Shown: positions 25,964 through 35,696, counted from the stretch's first letter. The stretch: DNA of 64,000 nt from Brachyspira intermedia PWS/A (GCF_000223215.1 NC_017243.1:2170001-2234000); one strand, 5' to 3'. The notes: a model not told the origin generated them from the letters alone. Made by a program: numbers and translations.

Positions 25964-27250
25964 TTAGATAATTGTACCGCTTTTAACTATTGTATTTTTA
26001 GGAATTATTACAATACCATCTCTAATACAATAGAATTCACTATCTTGATGCTGTATTTTCTTTTTATTTGTGATAACAACATCATTGCCTATTCTTACAT
26101 TCTTATCTATAATTACATTTTTAAGAGTACACTTTTTACCAATACCGATTTTAGGAATATGCTTAACATTTAGTCTTTCAATATCATCGCTATCCTCATA
26201 ATAGTCACTACCCATCATAACTACTCTTTCCAATGTAGAACCGCTTTGAACTACCGAACGAACACCTATAACACATTCTTTAATAGTAGCATTCTCTATT
26301 CTGCATCCATCAGCTATAATACTAGATGTTACTGTAGCCTTTTCAACTTTAGAAGGAGATAAGTAACGAACATGAGTATATATAGGAGCATTTTCATCAT
26401 AGAAATCGAAAGGAGGATTTTTGCTTCCGAAAGATATATTAGCTTCAAAATAAGCCTTAATAGTTCCTACATCTTCCCAGTATCCTTGGAATGCATAACT
26501 AAATACCTTATATTTCTTGATAGCTTCTGGAATAATATCTTTACCGAAATCCATCATAGATACATCTGATAAAATTTCTTTAAGTACATTTCTTCTAAAT
26601 ACATAAATACCCATAGAAGCCAAATACTCTTTCTCAGGATCTTCTATATTAAACATTTTCTTCTGATCTTCACTTAATTTTAATGAATCAAGTTCTTCAG
26701 CTTCTTTAGGTTTTTCCATAAAGTTAGTAATCTGACCTCTTTTATTTACTAACATAACACCAAAACCTTTTGCATCTTCTCTTACAACAGGTACAGTACC
26801 TACAACTATATCAGCACCTGTTTCAAGCATATGCTGAAGCATAACATTATAATTCATACGGTATACTTGGTCACCTGAAAGTATCACTACATTATTAACA
26901 AATTCATTATCAAAATGGGCAAGATTTTTTCTAACCGCATCAGCTGTTCCCTGATACCAATCTATATTAGTATCTGTCTGTTCAGCAGCAAGTATACTTA
27001 CATGACCGCCTGAAAAGTTATCAAATCTGTAGGCATTGTATATATGATTATTCAAAGATGCACTATTAAATTGTGTTATAACATATATATTTCTAAATCC
27101 GCTGTTTATACAATTAGATACAGGTATGTCTATCATTCTGTATTGACCGCCTAAAGATACTGCAGGCTTAGAACGTGCTTTTACTAAAGGATAAAGTCTT
27201 GTTCCTCTACCTCCTCCAAGTATCAAAGCAACAGTATTAAATGCTCTCAT
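25964..27250 (-). CDS. glgC: Glucose-1-phosphate adenylyltransferase
   Basis: Makes ADP-glucose, the committed step of glycogen synthesis. N-terminal nucleotidyltransferase motif LILGGGRGTRLYPLVKARSKP, then GGQYRMIDIPVSNCINSG, catalytic Asp in LSGDQVYRMNY, and glucose-1-phosphate contact FMEKPKE. The C-terminal left-handed beta-helix is seen in repeated hexapeptides (CRIENATIKECVIGVRSVV). 428 residues is normal. GGAG precedes the ATG. glgA lies 3.2 kb further upstream on the same strand, separated by HAD phosphatase and DJ-1 genes. Confidence 0.96.
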   Translation of the reverse strand: MRAFNTVALILGGGRGTRLYPLVKARSKPAVSLGGQYRMIDIPVSNCINSGFRNIYVITQFNSASLNNHIYNAYRFDNFSGGHVSILAAEQTDTNIDWYQGTADAVRKNLAHFDNEFVNNVVILSGDQVYRMNYNVMLQHMLETGADIVVGTVPVVREDAKGFGVMLVNKRGQITNFMEKPKEAEELDSLKLSEDQKKMFNIEDPEKEYLASMGIYVFRRNVLKEILSDVSMMDFGKDIIPEAIKKYKVFSYAFQGYWEDVGTIKAYFEANISFGSKNPPFDFYDENAPIYTHVRYLSPSKVEKATVTSSIIADGCRIENATIKECVIGVRSVVQSGSTLERVVMMGSDYYEDSDDIERLNVKHIPKIGIGKKCTLKNVIIDKNVRIGNDVVITNKKKIQHQDSEFYCIRDGIVIIPKNTIVKSGTII

Positions 27251-27344
27251 AAAAAAACTCCAATAATTTTTTATTATCTAAATAATTCATATATTATAAG
27301 TATAGTAAAAAATTATTGACTTTTCAAGAATTATCAATTATATA

Positions 27345-28130
27345 TTATAATACATTAAAATGTTTTAAAGCATTATAAACGCCGTCATTATCTACATCAT
27401 CTGTAATATAATCTGCTACCTCTTTTACTTCTTCATTAGCATTACCCATAGCAACACCTATAGAAGCATGCTTTATCATAGTAATGTCATTTCCGCCATC
27501 TCCGAAAGCCATTGTTTCTGATAAATCTATGCCATAATATTCTATAATCTTATCTATACCTATATGCTTACCGCCGCCTTTTGTATTAACATCTGTAAAG
27601 TCTGGATGCCATCTGCTTGATTCGCAATTTTTGAATATTTTACTCATTAATTCTTTTTCTTTTTTAGCATCTACAAATAAATTTATTTGCAAAATATCAT
27701 TTATATTTTCTTCTAAAAAATCATAATAATTATCAACGGCCGGTATAGGAAGGTTTATGGACTCAGAAACTCTTTTCACTTTATCTGTAACATAATTAAT
27801 ATATATACCGCTATTCATCATTACAGAGCATGGAAATTGTTCTTTATTTTTTAAATAATCCATCAAAGAATATACTTCTTCTTTAGCTATGCCATGTCTG
27901 TAAATGGACTTATCGCCTATATAACAATCAAAACCATTAGCTGTTATATATCCGTCAAATTCTATACCGTCTACATTGTTTATATGATTCTTTATTCTTC
28001 CTGTAGCTATAAAAACTTTTATACCCTTTTCTTTTAATAGTCTTATAGCCTCTTTAGAAGAATCTGAGACTTTATGTGTATTAAAGCTAACTAAAGTACC
28101 ATCTATATCAAAAAATACTGCTTTTATCAT
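27345..28130 (-). CDS. HAD-IIB (Cof-type) phosphatase 1
   Basis: Haloacid dehalogenase-superfamily phosphatase, probably on sugar phosphates or nucleotides. Motif I FFDIDGTLVSF (nucleophile Asp and DxD), motif II FIATGR, Lys and GGKHIGIDKI for motif III, and motif IV FGDGGNDITMIKHA. The type IIB cap lies between motifs II and III. It is the last of three tandem paralogues and is nearly identical to the middle one over long stretches. GAGGA precedes the ATG. Its position between glgC and glgA suggests sugar-phosphate turnover, but this is inference. Confidence 0.92.
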   Translation of the reverse strand: MIKAVFFDIDGTLVSFNTHKVSDSSKEAIRLLKEKGIKVFIATGRIKNHINNVDGIEFDGYITANGFDCYIGDKSIYRHGIAKEEVYSLMDYLKNKEQFPCSVMMNSGIYINYVTDKVKRVSESINLPIPAVDNYYDFLEENINDILQINLFVDAKKEKELMSKIFKNCESSRWHPDFTDVNTKGGGKHIGIDKIIEYYGIDLSETMAFGDGGNDITMIKHASIGVAMGNANEEVKEVADYITDDVDNDGVYNALKHFNVL

Positions 28131-28152
28131 AAAAAATCCTCACATTTCTACA

Positions 28153-28941
28153 TTAATCTAATATATTAAAATGTTTTAAAGCATTATATATTCCGTCATT
28201 ATCCACATCATCTGTGATATAATCTGCTATCTTTTTTACGCTTTCATTAGCATTTCCCATAGCAACACCTATAGCAGCATGCTTGATCATAGAAGCATCA
28301 TTTCCGCCATCTCCGAATACCATTGTTTCTGATAAGTCTATTCCGTAATACTCAATTATCTTATCTATTCCTATGTGCTTGCCTCCGCCTTTTGTATTAA
28401 CATCTGTTAAAGCCGGATGCCATCTGCTTGATTCGCAATTTTTGAATATTTTACTCATCAATTCTCTTTCTTTTTCTTCATTAACAAATAAATTGATTTG
28501 CAAAATATCATCTATATTTTCTAATAAAAAATCATAATAATTTTCTGCTACATTTATTTTAAGATTAATAGATTCTAAATATTTAGCAACTTCATCAGTA
28601 ATATAATTAATGAATACTCCCTTAGCCATCATCACAGAGCATGGAAATTGTTCTTTATTTTTTAAATAATCTATAAGTGAATATATTTCTTCTTTAGCTA
28701 TAGAATGTCTGTAAATGGACTTATCGCCTATATAACAATCAAAACCATTCGCTGTTATATATCCGTCAAACTCTATATTATCTACATTATTTATATGCAT
28801 TTTGATTCTTCCAGTTGCTATAAATACTTTTATTCCTTTTTCTTTTAAAATTCTAATAGCTTCTTTAGAAGAATCTGAAATCTTATGAGTATTAAAACTA
28901 ACCAAAGTACCGTCTATATCAAAAAATACCGCCTTAATCAT
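28153..28941 (-). CDS. HAD-IIB (Cof-type) phosphatase 2
   Basis: Same motifs as its neighbours: FFDIDGTLVSF, FIATGR, GGKHIGIDKIIEYYG and FGDGGNDASMIKHA. I place the start at the ATG at 28941 (AAAGG seven bases upstream), giving 262 residues and aligning with the paralogues. The longer reading from 28968 adds nine residues that match nothing and overlaps the gene upstream. Differences from copy 1 are concentrated in the cap (residues 110-160), the part that decides substrate, so the copies may act on different phosphates. Confidence 0.91.
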   Translation of the reverse strand: MIKAVFFDIDGTLVSFNTHKISDSSKEAIRILKEKGIKVFIATGRIKMHINNVDNIEFDGYITANGFDCYIGDKSIYRHSIAKEEIYSLIDYLKNKEQFPCSVMMAKGVFINYITDEVAKYLESINLKINVAENYYDFLLENIDDILQINLFVNEEKERELMSKIFKNCESSRWHPALTDVNTKGGGKHIGIDKIIEYYGIDLSETMVFGDGGNDASMIKHAAIGVAMGNANESVKKIADYITDDVDNDGIYNALKHFNILD

Positions 28942-28964
28942 ACAAAAACCTTTATTTACAACAA

Positions 28965-29762
28965 TCAATCCAATATATTAAAATGTTTCAAAGCCTTATA
29001 TACTCCGTCATTATCAACATCATCTGTAATATAATCTGCTATTTTTTTCACATTTTCATTAGCATTACCCATAGCAACACCTATAGCAGCATGCTTAATC
29101 ATACCTATATCATTTCCTCCGTCTCCGAAAGCCATTGTTTCTGACAAGTCTATTCCATAATATTCGATTATCTTATCTATACCTATATCTTTACCGCTAT
29201 ATTTTGAATTTACATCTGCAAAAGAAAAATGCCATCTGCTTGACTTAGAATTTTTTAATACATTATCCATTAAATATTTTTCTTTATTTTCATCTACAAA
29301 AATATTAAGCTGGAGAATCTTATCATAATTATTTGGTACATAATCATTAAAGTCTCTAGACTCTGGAACTTTCACATTTGCCATACTATAAAGATGTGCT
29401 ATTATATCATCTGTATAATTAATAAATAAATTATCGCTTGTTATTACTGTACAAGGAAATTTATCTTTATTTAGATAATCAACTAAAGCAAATAAATCAT
29501 CTTTATCTAAAGAAACTCTATATATTTCTTTATAATTTCCATTATCTTTTACTAAACAGCTTCCGCCATTTATCGTTATATAGCCGTCGAAATATAGACC
29601 GTCCAAATTATCTATTTGAAATAAAGCCCTTCCACTTGCTATAAAAACTTTTATTCCTTTATCTTTTAAAATTTTAATAGCCTCTTTGGAAGAATCTGAA
29701 ATTTTATGCGTATTAAAACTCACCAAAGTACCATCTATATCAAAAAATACTGCTTTTATCAT
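28965..29762 (-). CDS. HAD-IIB (Cof-type) phosphatase 3
   Basis: First and most diverged member of the tandem set, 265 residues. Core motifs are unchanged: FFDIDGTLVSF, FIASGR, KDIGIDKIIEYYG and FGDGGNDIGMIKHA. The cap differs more (about residues 80-180, for example CLVKDNGNYKEIYRVSL). The ATG has only a weak ribosome site. A divergent cap with a conserved core is what would be expected of duplication followed by change in specificity. Confidence 0.91.
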   Translation of the reverse strand: MIKAVFFDIDGTLVSFNTHKISDSSKEAIKILKDKGIKVFIASGRALFQIDNLDGLYFDGYITINGGSCLVKDNGNYKEIYRVSLDKDDLFALVDYLNKDKFPCTVITSDNLFINYTDDIIAHLYSMANVKVPESRDFNDYVPNNYDKILQLNIFVDENKEKYLMDNVLKNSKSSRWHFSFADVNSKYSGKDIGIDKIIEYYGIDLSETMAFGDGGNDIGMIKHAAIGVAMGNANENVKKIADYITDDVDNDGVYKALKHFNILD

Positions 29763-29830
29763 TTGTTAGTACCATCTTTTATTTTATAAATTTGAAATCT
29801 ATTAAGAATTAAACAATAATACATTGTTAA

Positions 29831-29862
29831 TAAATAAAAGGCCCAATCAATTATAGGCCTTT
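29831..29862 (-). terminator. Intrinsic terminator after the DJ-1 family gene
   Basis: Stem aaaggcc with ggccttt around a 10-nt loop; on the minus strand it is followed by a T-rich run. It separates the DJ-1 family gene from the HAD genes. Confidence 0.75.
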
Positions 29863-29878
29863 CATTTATAAAGATTAA

Positions 29879-30403
29879 TTAAGATATATTACTCAATGCA
29901 CCTACAATAGCATTGGCAAATTCTTTTGAGGAAGCAGGACCATTAGCTGTTATAATATTTCCTGAAACAACAACATTGTCCTTCAAAACGTTGGCATTAC
30001 CATGTCTTACATGCGATTCATCTGCAGGCAAACAAGTAACATTAATACCGTCTAATATTTTAGCATTAGCCATAATTACTATTCCGCTTCCTATACCTGC
30101 AACTATTTTTTGATTATCTAAAAATAATTTAGCAAGTCCCTGAGTACGCCAATCATCCCATAAAGTTATACATCCTATACCGCCTATAAATATTACAGCA
30201 TCAAATTCTATAGCATCAACTTCACTGAATAGTAAATCAATATTGGTCATACCACCCAATTTTCCCTGAGCTGTACCTATAAATGTAGATGATACTTCTG
30301 TTTTATAACCGGCATTATCAAAAATCTTTTTACTCTCAAAATACTCTTCATCCTGAAAATTCTGCCCGGACATAACATACAATATTTTATTAGTTTTTCC
30401 CAT
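29879..30403 (-). CDS. DJ-1/PfpI family protein lacking the nucleophile cysteine
   Basis: 174 residues with the flavodoxin-like fold of the family: KILYVMSGQNFQDEEY, the Glu-containing segment, and FDAVIFIGGIGCITLWDD. At the nucleophile elbow, where catalytic members read A-I-C-x-G-P, this protein has AGIGSGIVI, with Gly in place of Cys. It therefore should not have the usual Cys-based hydrolase, chaperone or glyoxalase chemistry, and may bind a ligand or partner. The only Cys residues (GIGCITL and VTCLPAD) lie elsewhere. GGAG precedes the ATG. It is transcribed after glgA and probably within that unit. Confidence 0.8.
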   Translation of the reverse strand: MGKTNKILYVMSGQNFQDEEYFESKKIFDNAGYKTEVSSTFIGTAQGKLGGMTNIDLLFSEVDAIEFDAVIFIGGIGCITLWDDWRTQGLAKLFLDNQKIVAGIGSGIVIMANAKILDGINVTCLPADESHVRHGNANVLKDNVVVSGNIITANGPASSKEFANAIVGALSNIS

Positions 30404-30439
30404 TATATAATATCTCCAATATTTATTTTCCGTAAATCA

Positions 30440-31933
30440 TTATAAACCGCAATTTCTATCATAATTATTTTTGTTCAAAATAGCAAGTTCATAAGCCTTA
30501 ACATATTCTTTAGCACTTTTCTCCCAAGAATTATCTATTTTCATAGCCCTTTTCTGCATAGCAGTAAATCTATCTCTATGATCATAATAAACACTTACAG
30601 CCCAGCCTATAGTATTATATAATGCTGAAGGAGTAGAATCATAGAATTTAAATCCTGTACCTTCTCCTGTCTGTTCATTATAATTTTCAACAGTATCTTC
30701 AAGTCCACCTGTAGCATGAACTATAGGCAAAGTACCATATCTTAAAGAGTACATCTGATTAAGTCCGCAAGGCTCGAATAATGAAGGCATTACAAATAAA
30801 TCACAGCCTGCTTCTATTAAATGTGATAATTCATTGCTATATCCTATATAAGAACCTACTCTACCAGGATATCTTTTAGGTATATCACCAAAGAAACTTT
30901 CAAGACCTTTATCACCTGTACCAAGTATACAGAACTGAACTTTCATATTATTAACTAAAGAATCTATTATAGAAGATATAAAATGATATCCTTTCTGATC
31001 AACAAATCTTCCTATTGCTCCTATCAAAACAACATCATCATCTTCTTCAAGTAAGAATCTTTTTTGAAGTTCTCTTTTACATACTTTTTTACCTTCCATC
31101 TTATCTGCTGAATAATTTGCAGGTATAAATTTATCTTTTTCAGGAGACCAAACTTCTTCATCAATACCATTAAGTATTCCGAAGAAACTTGTTGTTTTAT
31201 TCTGCAAATAAGGTGCCATACCATGTCCGCCATAAGGTGAAGCAATTTCTCTAGCATAAGTAGGGCTTACAGTAGTAACTACATCAGAAAAGAATATTCC
31301 ACCTTTAAGGAAATTTATATTGCCATGATCTTCAAAGGTATCTGGACTAAAGTTATTCCATCCTAATCCTAAATAATCATAAGTGGTAGTAGCATTATAT
31401 ATACCTTGATAATTTGCATTATGTATAGTAAGCATACTAGCAGCATGACCTATTTGATCATTCCAATGCCAAGTTTTAATATATGCAGGAATAGCTGCTG
31501 TCTGCCAATCATTAGCATGAACAACATCTACATTTAATTGTAAATCCTTACATAACTGCAAAGCAGCTCTTGAAAAGAATCCGAATCTCCAAGCATTATC
31601 TTGATAATCATTGAATGAAGCATCATGATAAAGTCCTTCTCTACTGAAGAAACTATGATGTTCTATAAAATAAAAATCAATTCCATCTTTTACTGTCTTA
31701 AATACTGAGCACCACTCTTCTCCATTACCCATCCATACTCCCATAGTAGGAAGAACATTCTCTAAATAACAATCCTGAAAATTAATATCTCTATATTTAG
31801 GAAGTACTACACAAGCTTCTACATCAAGCTTCTTTAAATAAATAGGCAAAGCACCAACAACATCGGCAAGTCCACCTGTTTTTATAAATGGGGTTGCTTC
31901 AGATGATGCTATCATAACTTTCATTTTTGACAT
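30440..31933 (-). CDS. glgA: Glycogen synthase (ADP-glucose type)
   Basis: Extends alpha-1,4-glucan chains with ADP-glucose (GT5). N-terminal KTGGLADVVGALP is the ADP-glucose-binding KxGGL motif; HANDWQTAAIP, LTIHNANYQGIY and the C-terminal FEPCGLNQMYSLRYGTLPIVHATGGLEDTV are all typical. 497 residues is normal. AGGAG lies before the ATG. With glgC at 26 kb it gives the two core steps of glycogen synthesis; the branching enzyme is not in this window. Confidence 0.96.
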   Translation of the reverse strand: MSKMKVMIASSEATPFIKTGGLADVVGALPIYLKKLDVEACVVLPKYRDINFQDCYLENVLPTMGVWMGNGEEWCSVFKTVKDGIDFYFIEHHSFFSREGLYHDASFNDYQDNAWRFGFFSRAALQLCKDLQLNVDVVHANDWQTAAIPAYIKTWHWNDQIGHAASMLTIHNANYQGIYNATTTYDYLGLGWNNFSPDTFEDHGNINFLKGGIFFSDVVTTVSPTYAREIASPYGGHGMAPYLQNKTTSFFGILNGIDEEVWSPEKDKFIPANYSADKMEGKKVCKRELQKRFLLEEDDDVVLIGAIGRFVDQKGYHFISSIIDSLVNNMKVQFCILGTGDKGLESFFGDIPKRYPGRVGSYIGYSNELSHLIEAGCDLFVMPSLFEPCGLNQMYSLRYGTLPIVHATGGLEDTVENYNEQTGEGTGFKFYDSTPSALYNTIGWAVSVYYDHRDRFTAMQKRAMKIDNSWEKSAKEYVKAYELAILNKNNYDRNCGL

Positions 31934-32035
31934 ATAAAACTCCTAAAACGTGGAATATATTTTTAAATATATAACTTTATTTAAAAACTTCAAGTCAAAT
32001 TATGATTTTAGAATATTATTATAATAAAAAGTTTA

Positions 32036-32082
32036 ATAAAAAATAAAAGAATTCTATTTTTTATTAAATAGAATTCCTTTTT
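32036..32082 (-). terminator. Intrinsic terminator of greA
   Basis: Stem gaattctattt (32049-32059) with aaatagaattc (32066-32076), 6-nt loop, followed on the minus strand by a T-rich tract (plus-strand aaaaaataaaa at 32039-32048). Confidence 0.85.
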
Positions 32083-32101
32083 TACATAAAATTATTATAA
32101 A

Positions 32102-32566
32102 TCAAATACTAATCTCTAATATCTCTAAAACCTTATCTCCAGCAGGTACTTTTATAGTAACAACATCGCCAATTTTTTTACCTAATAATCCTTTAGCAAT
32201 AGGAGTTACTATTGTTATTTCATTTTTAGTCATATCTGCTTCTAATTCGCCCACTATTCTATATTCAAAAACAGCATTTCTAGTTTTATCTTTAACTTTT
32301 ACTCTTTTACCGAAAGTTACAGTGTCCTTATCCAAATTAGCAGGATCTATTATTTCACAGCCTGCCAAATCACTTTCCAACTTTGATATCTGAGCATTCA
32401 ATAATCCCTGTCTTTCTTTAGCAGCATGATACTCAGCATTTTCTTTTAAATCGCCTTTTTCTCTAGCCTCTGCAATAATAGCAGGCAAAGTTTCAAACTC
32501 AGCCTTTAATTCAGAAAGTCTAGCTTTAGCTTTATCATATCCTTCTTTTGTTATTGGTTTAGCCAT
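32102..32566 (-). CDS. greA: Transcription elongation factor GreA
   Basis: Rescues backtracked RNA polymerase by stimulating RNA cleavage. The coiled-coil N-domain has the acidic tip GDLKENAEYHAAKERQ, and the C-domain has VTPIAKGLLGKKIGDVV with VKVPAGD-like ending. 154 residues, normal. I chose the ATG at 32566 because AAGGA is eight bases upstream; a TTG two codons earlier would be only two bases from it. Transcribed alone, with its own terminator. Confidence 0.95.
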   Translation of the reverse strand: MAKPITKEGYDKAKARLSELKAEFETLPAIIAEAREKGDLKENAEYHAAKERQGLLNAQISKLESDLAGCEIIDPANLDKDTVTFGKRVKVKDKTRNAVFEYRIVGELEADMTKNEITIVTPIAKGLLGKKIGDVVTIKVPAGDKVLEILEISI

Positions 32567-32635
32567 TTTCAATATCCTTAAAATTAGTAATTTTGATATT
32601 ATAAACTATTTTTAAATATTTACAAACAAAAAAGA

Positions 32636-34114
32636 TTAATGATTAATATTAAAATTAGATAATTTATATATTGTTAAATTCATATTTCCAATGATTTTAA
32701 AAGAATATTCATCAGGATAATATCTAGTAGAAAAAACAATCTCACCATCATTTACAAATATCTCTATAGCTGATGTATCTATAAGTATTCTCAAACTTTC
32801 TAACTTTTCTAAATCACAACTTCTTTTATATCTTCCGCCGCCTATTTTCTTTCCTATATCATTTATAAACTCTAATATGAATCTATTATTTTTATATTTA
32901 ATAGAAACACCTTCAGAAATTAATAATTCAAAATTATCAGAACTTTTTATATTATCAATTAGAACTTCATAAGAATTAATATCTTTAGAAATCAAATTAT
33001 CAGACAATAAATCATAAGAACATGATTTTTCAAATATTTTTTTCTCTCTTAACTTCTCTAAACTTCTATGAGGTTTTTGATAAAGTTTGCCATTTTTAAA
33101 ACTTAATTCTCTTGCCACAGTTAAACAATGCTGCCAGCCGTATTGAACAGTTAGATTTTTATGATCATCTTCTGTATCAGGAACACCCATCCAGCCTATT
33201 ATAACTCTATTTCCGTTCTCATCTAAAAAAGTCTGAGGAGCATAGAAATCAAATCCTCTATCAATAACTGTAAAATTATTAACTTCTATATGTTCTTTAT
33301 TTTCATAATCATCATTAATCAAAAAATATCCTGAAAGATAAATATTTTCATATACATTTTCAATTTGCTCTACACCTTGAGGGCAAGTAATTAAAATATT
33401 CTGTCCGTCTAAATTAAATAAATCAGGACATTCCCACATATAGCCGAATCTATTTTTAGAATTTATAGTGCTTGTATGCTTCCAATTTCTTTTATCTTCA
33501 GATTTGAATATTAATACTTCTCCAATATCATTATCTCTATCTTTTCCATATTTTCTAGCACCTTGAACCATATAATAAGAATCATTTTCTTTCCATACTT
33601 TAGGATCTCTTATATGATTAGTTATATCTTTAGGATAATCTTTCATTTCCATTAAGCATTCTTTTTTAGAGAAGTTAATACCATCTTCGGAGATTATAAG
33701 CATGGTATTAGCTTCTCTTCCGCTTTCTATGTAATCATGTTTGCCTAGAAGCTTTACATTACCTGTATAGTATATGTATAATTTATCATCTTCTGTAAGG
33801 GCAGAACCTGAATACACACCATGGCAATCGTATTTTTCATCTGGATATATTGATACTCCCACATATTTGTGATTGATTAAGTCTTTAGTTATATAATGAC
33901 CCCAAAATTTTAATCCGCCTTCAACATCAAATGGAGAATATTGAAAAAATATATGATACTCTCCTTTGAAATATGATAAAGCATTAGGATCATTAAGCCA
34001 GCCTACAGGAGGCATCAAATGAAAATTTAATCTCCATTTATTATTATTATCTTTAGAATATTCAATTTCTTTTTGTTTTATCGCCTCTTCAAATACTTTA
34101 CTAACCAGCCTCAT
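32636..34114 (-). CDS. scrB: Sucrose-6-phosphate hydrolase, GH32
   Basis: Splits sucrose 6-phosphate formed by the PTS into glucose 6-phosphate and fructose. GH32 motifs: WLNDPNAL (nucleophile Asp), FFQYSP, RDPKVW (transition-state Asp) and WECPDLF (acid/base Glu). The barrel is followed by a beta-sandwich from about residue 350. Start at the ATG at 34114, with GAGGA upstream; the 14 extra codons of the longer reading would cover that site. It follows scrA by 133 bp, with a long stem-loop between. Inulin or levan hydrolysis is an alternative within GH32, but the PTS neighbour and the absence of a signal peptide favour sucrose 6-phosphate. Confidence 0.92.
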   Translation of the reverse strand: MRLVSKVFEEAIKQKEIEYSKDNNNKWRLNFHLMPPVGWLNDPNALSYFKGEYHIFFQYSPFDVEGGLKFWGHYITKDLINHKYVGVSIYPDEKYDCHGVYSGSALTEDDKLYIYYTGNVKLLGKHDYIESGREANTMLIISEDGINFSKKECLMEMKDYPKDITNHIRDPKVWKENDSYYMVQGARKYGKDRDNDIGEVLIFKSEDKRNWKHTSTINSKNRFGYMWECPDLFNLDGQNILITCPQGVEQIENVYENIYLSGYFLINDDYENKEHIEVNNFTVIDRGFDFYAPQTFLDENGNRVIIGWMGVPDTEDDHKNLTVQYGWQHCLTVARELSFKNGKLYQKPHRSLEKLREKKIFEKSCSYDLLSDNLISKDINSYEVLIDNIKSSDNFELLISEGVSIKYKNNRFILEFINDIGKKIGGGRYKRSCDLEKLESLRILIDTSAIEIFVNDGEIVFSTRYYPDEYSFKIIGNMNLTIYKLSNFNINH

Positions 34115-34145
34115 TTCATTTCCTCGTATTAATTGCATAATAGTA

Positions 34146-34184
34146 CTTAATATCATGTATTAAGAACTAATACATGATATTAAG
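34146..34184 (-). promoter_or_regulatory. Intercistronic stem-loop between scrA and scrB
   Basis: A perfect 17-bp stem (cttaatatcatgtatta with taatacatgatattaag) and a 5-nt loop. No T-run follows on the transcribed strand, so it is probably not a plain terminator. It could be an RNA-processing or stability element that sets the scrA:scrB ratio, or a partial terminator. Confidence 0.6.
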
Positions 34185-34247
34185 CGAATAAATTATTTTA
34201 TTGGATTTATGTAGAAATTATTGTGTAAACATTGTCTTTTTTAATTT

Positions 34248-35669
34248 TTACTCCTCATCTTCCTGCATATACTCATCAGGAACACCAAAGAACCAAGTAA
34301 TAGTAAATGATAGGAGAACTGTAACTAAAGCAACAGCTATATAACCAACTAATTGCTTTCCATCATAAATATAAAGCAATGCTCCCGGTATTCCTGTAAC
34401 TCCGTTTGCAGTAGCTTGTAAATTCAATAATCTTGCGATCAAGCCTGTTATACCCGCAGCAATAGCACCGCAAACCATAGGCTTTATTCCATATCTTATA
34501 TTTATACCAAATATAGCAGGCTCTGTTATACCAAGCCAAGCTGATAATGTAGCACCATATCCCATAGCTTTTACGCTTTTTCTTCTAGTTTTTAATGTAA
34601 CGGCTAAACAAGCAGCACCTGCAGCTAAATTAGCAACGGATAAAAGAGGATTAATAGGATTAAACGTAGTAGCAGCAAGTAATGATATTTCTATTAAGTT
34701 CATTATATGATGTACTCCTGTTACAACTATAAATATTATTCCAAACCCTATTATAAATCCTCCTATTCCAAAAGGTAATGATAAAGAAAAATTTATAGCT
34801 ATCAATATCCATTGTTCAACTATATGAAAAATAGGGCCTATTACAGCTAAAGATAATATCAACATTATAAGTAGAGTCAAAAAAGGTGTTGCTAGTATAT
34901 CTATTATATTTGGAATCACTTTTCTTAAATTCAATTCTACTTTAGATCCTATTATACCAGCAATAAGTGCAGGAAGTATGCTTCCTTGATATCCTACTAT
35001 AGGTATAAATCCAAACAACATTATAGGTTTAACTCCACTGTCTGGGTTGGCTACCAAATAAGCATTAGGCAAAGCAGGTGAAACAAGCATTAAACCTAAT
35101 AATATACCCAATATAGGAGAACCTCCGAAAACTCTGAATGTTGACCAGCATACCAAAGCAGGTAAAAATGCAAATGTCGTTTCTGTTAAAACACTCATAA
35201 ATGTCATAACAGAAACGGGAATATTAGACACTTGCAAATTAAATAAACCTAAAAAACTATCATTTATTAAAGCACCTTTAAGCCCTAAAAATAAACCAGT
35301 TGCAATCATAGCTGGCATTATTGGTACAAATACATCAGCAAATATACGGATAAACTTTCTAAAATTATTTTTCTCTCCCACTTTTTTAGTTTCTTCCGTA
35401 TTTTGTTTTGCAGCTCCTGTAACACCTAAATTAACAACTTCAGCATAAACCTTATTTACAACTCCTGTACCTAATATTATCTGATATTGATCTGAATTAA
35501 AAAATACTCCTTTAACACCTTCTATTTTTTGAACATCTGAATCTTTTATACTTTCTCTATTTTTTACTATTAATCTTAATCTTGTGGCACAGAAAGTTGC
35601 GGAAATAATATTATCTTTATTCACTACTCTAATAATTTCTTCAGCAGTTTTTTTATAATTGATAGCCAT
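34248..35669 (-). CDS. scrA: PTS sucrose-type permease, EIIBC
   Basis: Imports and phosphorylates sucrose (or a related glucoside). Domain order: EIIB (residues 1-80) with the phospho-Cys in SATFCATRLRL; EIIC (about 105-460) with ten or so membrane helices, the GITEPAIFGI motif and VTGVHHIMNLIE. No EIIA domain is fused, so phosphate must come from an EIIA(Glc)-type protein encoded elsewhere; the PtsN-like protein at 13 kb is of a different class. It is divergent from the regulator gene and has an operator at its transcription start. Sucrose specificity rests on the scrB and scrR context. Confidence 0.9.
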   Translation of the reverse strand: MAINYKKTAEEIIRVVNKDNIISATFCATRLRLIVKNRESIKDSDVQKIEGVKGVFFNSDQYQIILGTGVVNKVYAEVVNLGVTGAAKQNTEETKKVGEKNNFRKFIRIFADVFVPIMPAMIATGLFLGLKGALINDSFLGLFNLQVSNIPVSVMTFMSVLTETTFAFLPALVCWSTFRVFGGSPILGILLGLMLVSPALPNAYLVANPDSGVKPIMLFGFIPIVGYQGSILPALIAGIIGSKVELNLRKVIPNIIDILATPFLTLLIMLILSLAVIGPIFHIVEQWILIAINFSLSLPFGIGGFIIGFGIIFIVVTGVHHIMNLIEISLLAATTFNPINPLLSVANLAAGAACLAVTLKTRRKSVKAMGYGATLSAWLGITEPAIFGINIRYGIKPMVCGAIAAGITGLIARLLNLQATANGVTGIPGALLYIYDGKQLVGYIAVALVTVLLSFTITWFFGVPDEYMQEDEE

Positions 35670-35696
35670 AATAAAAATCCTATTGAAATTGTCATC

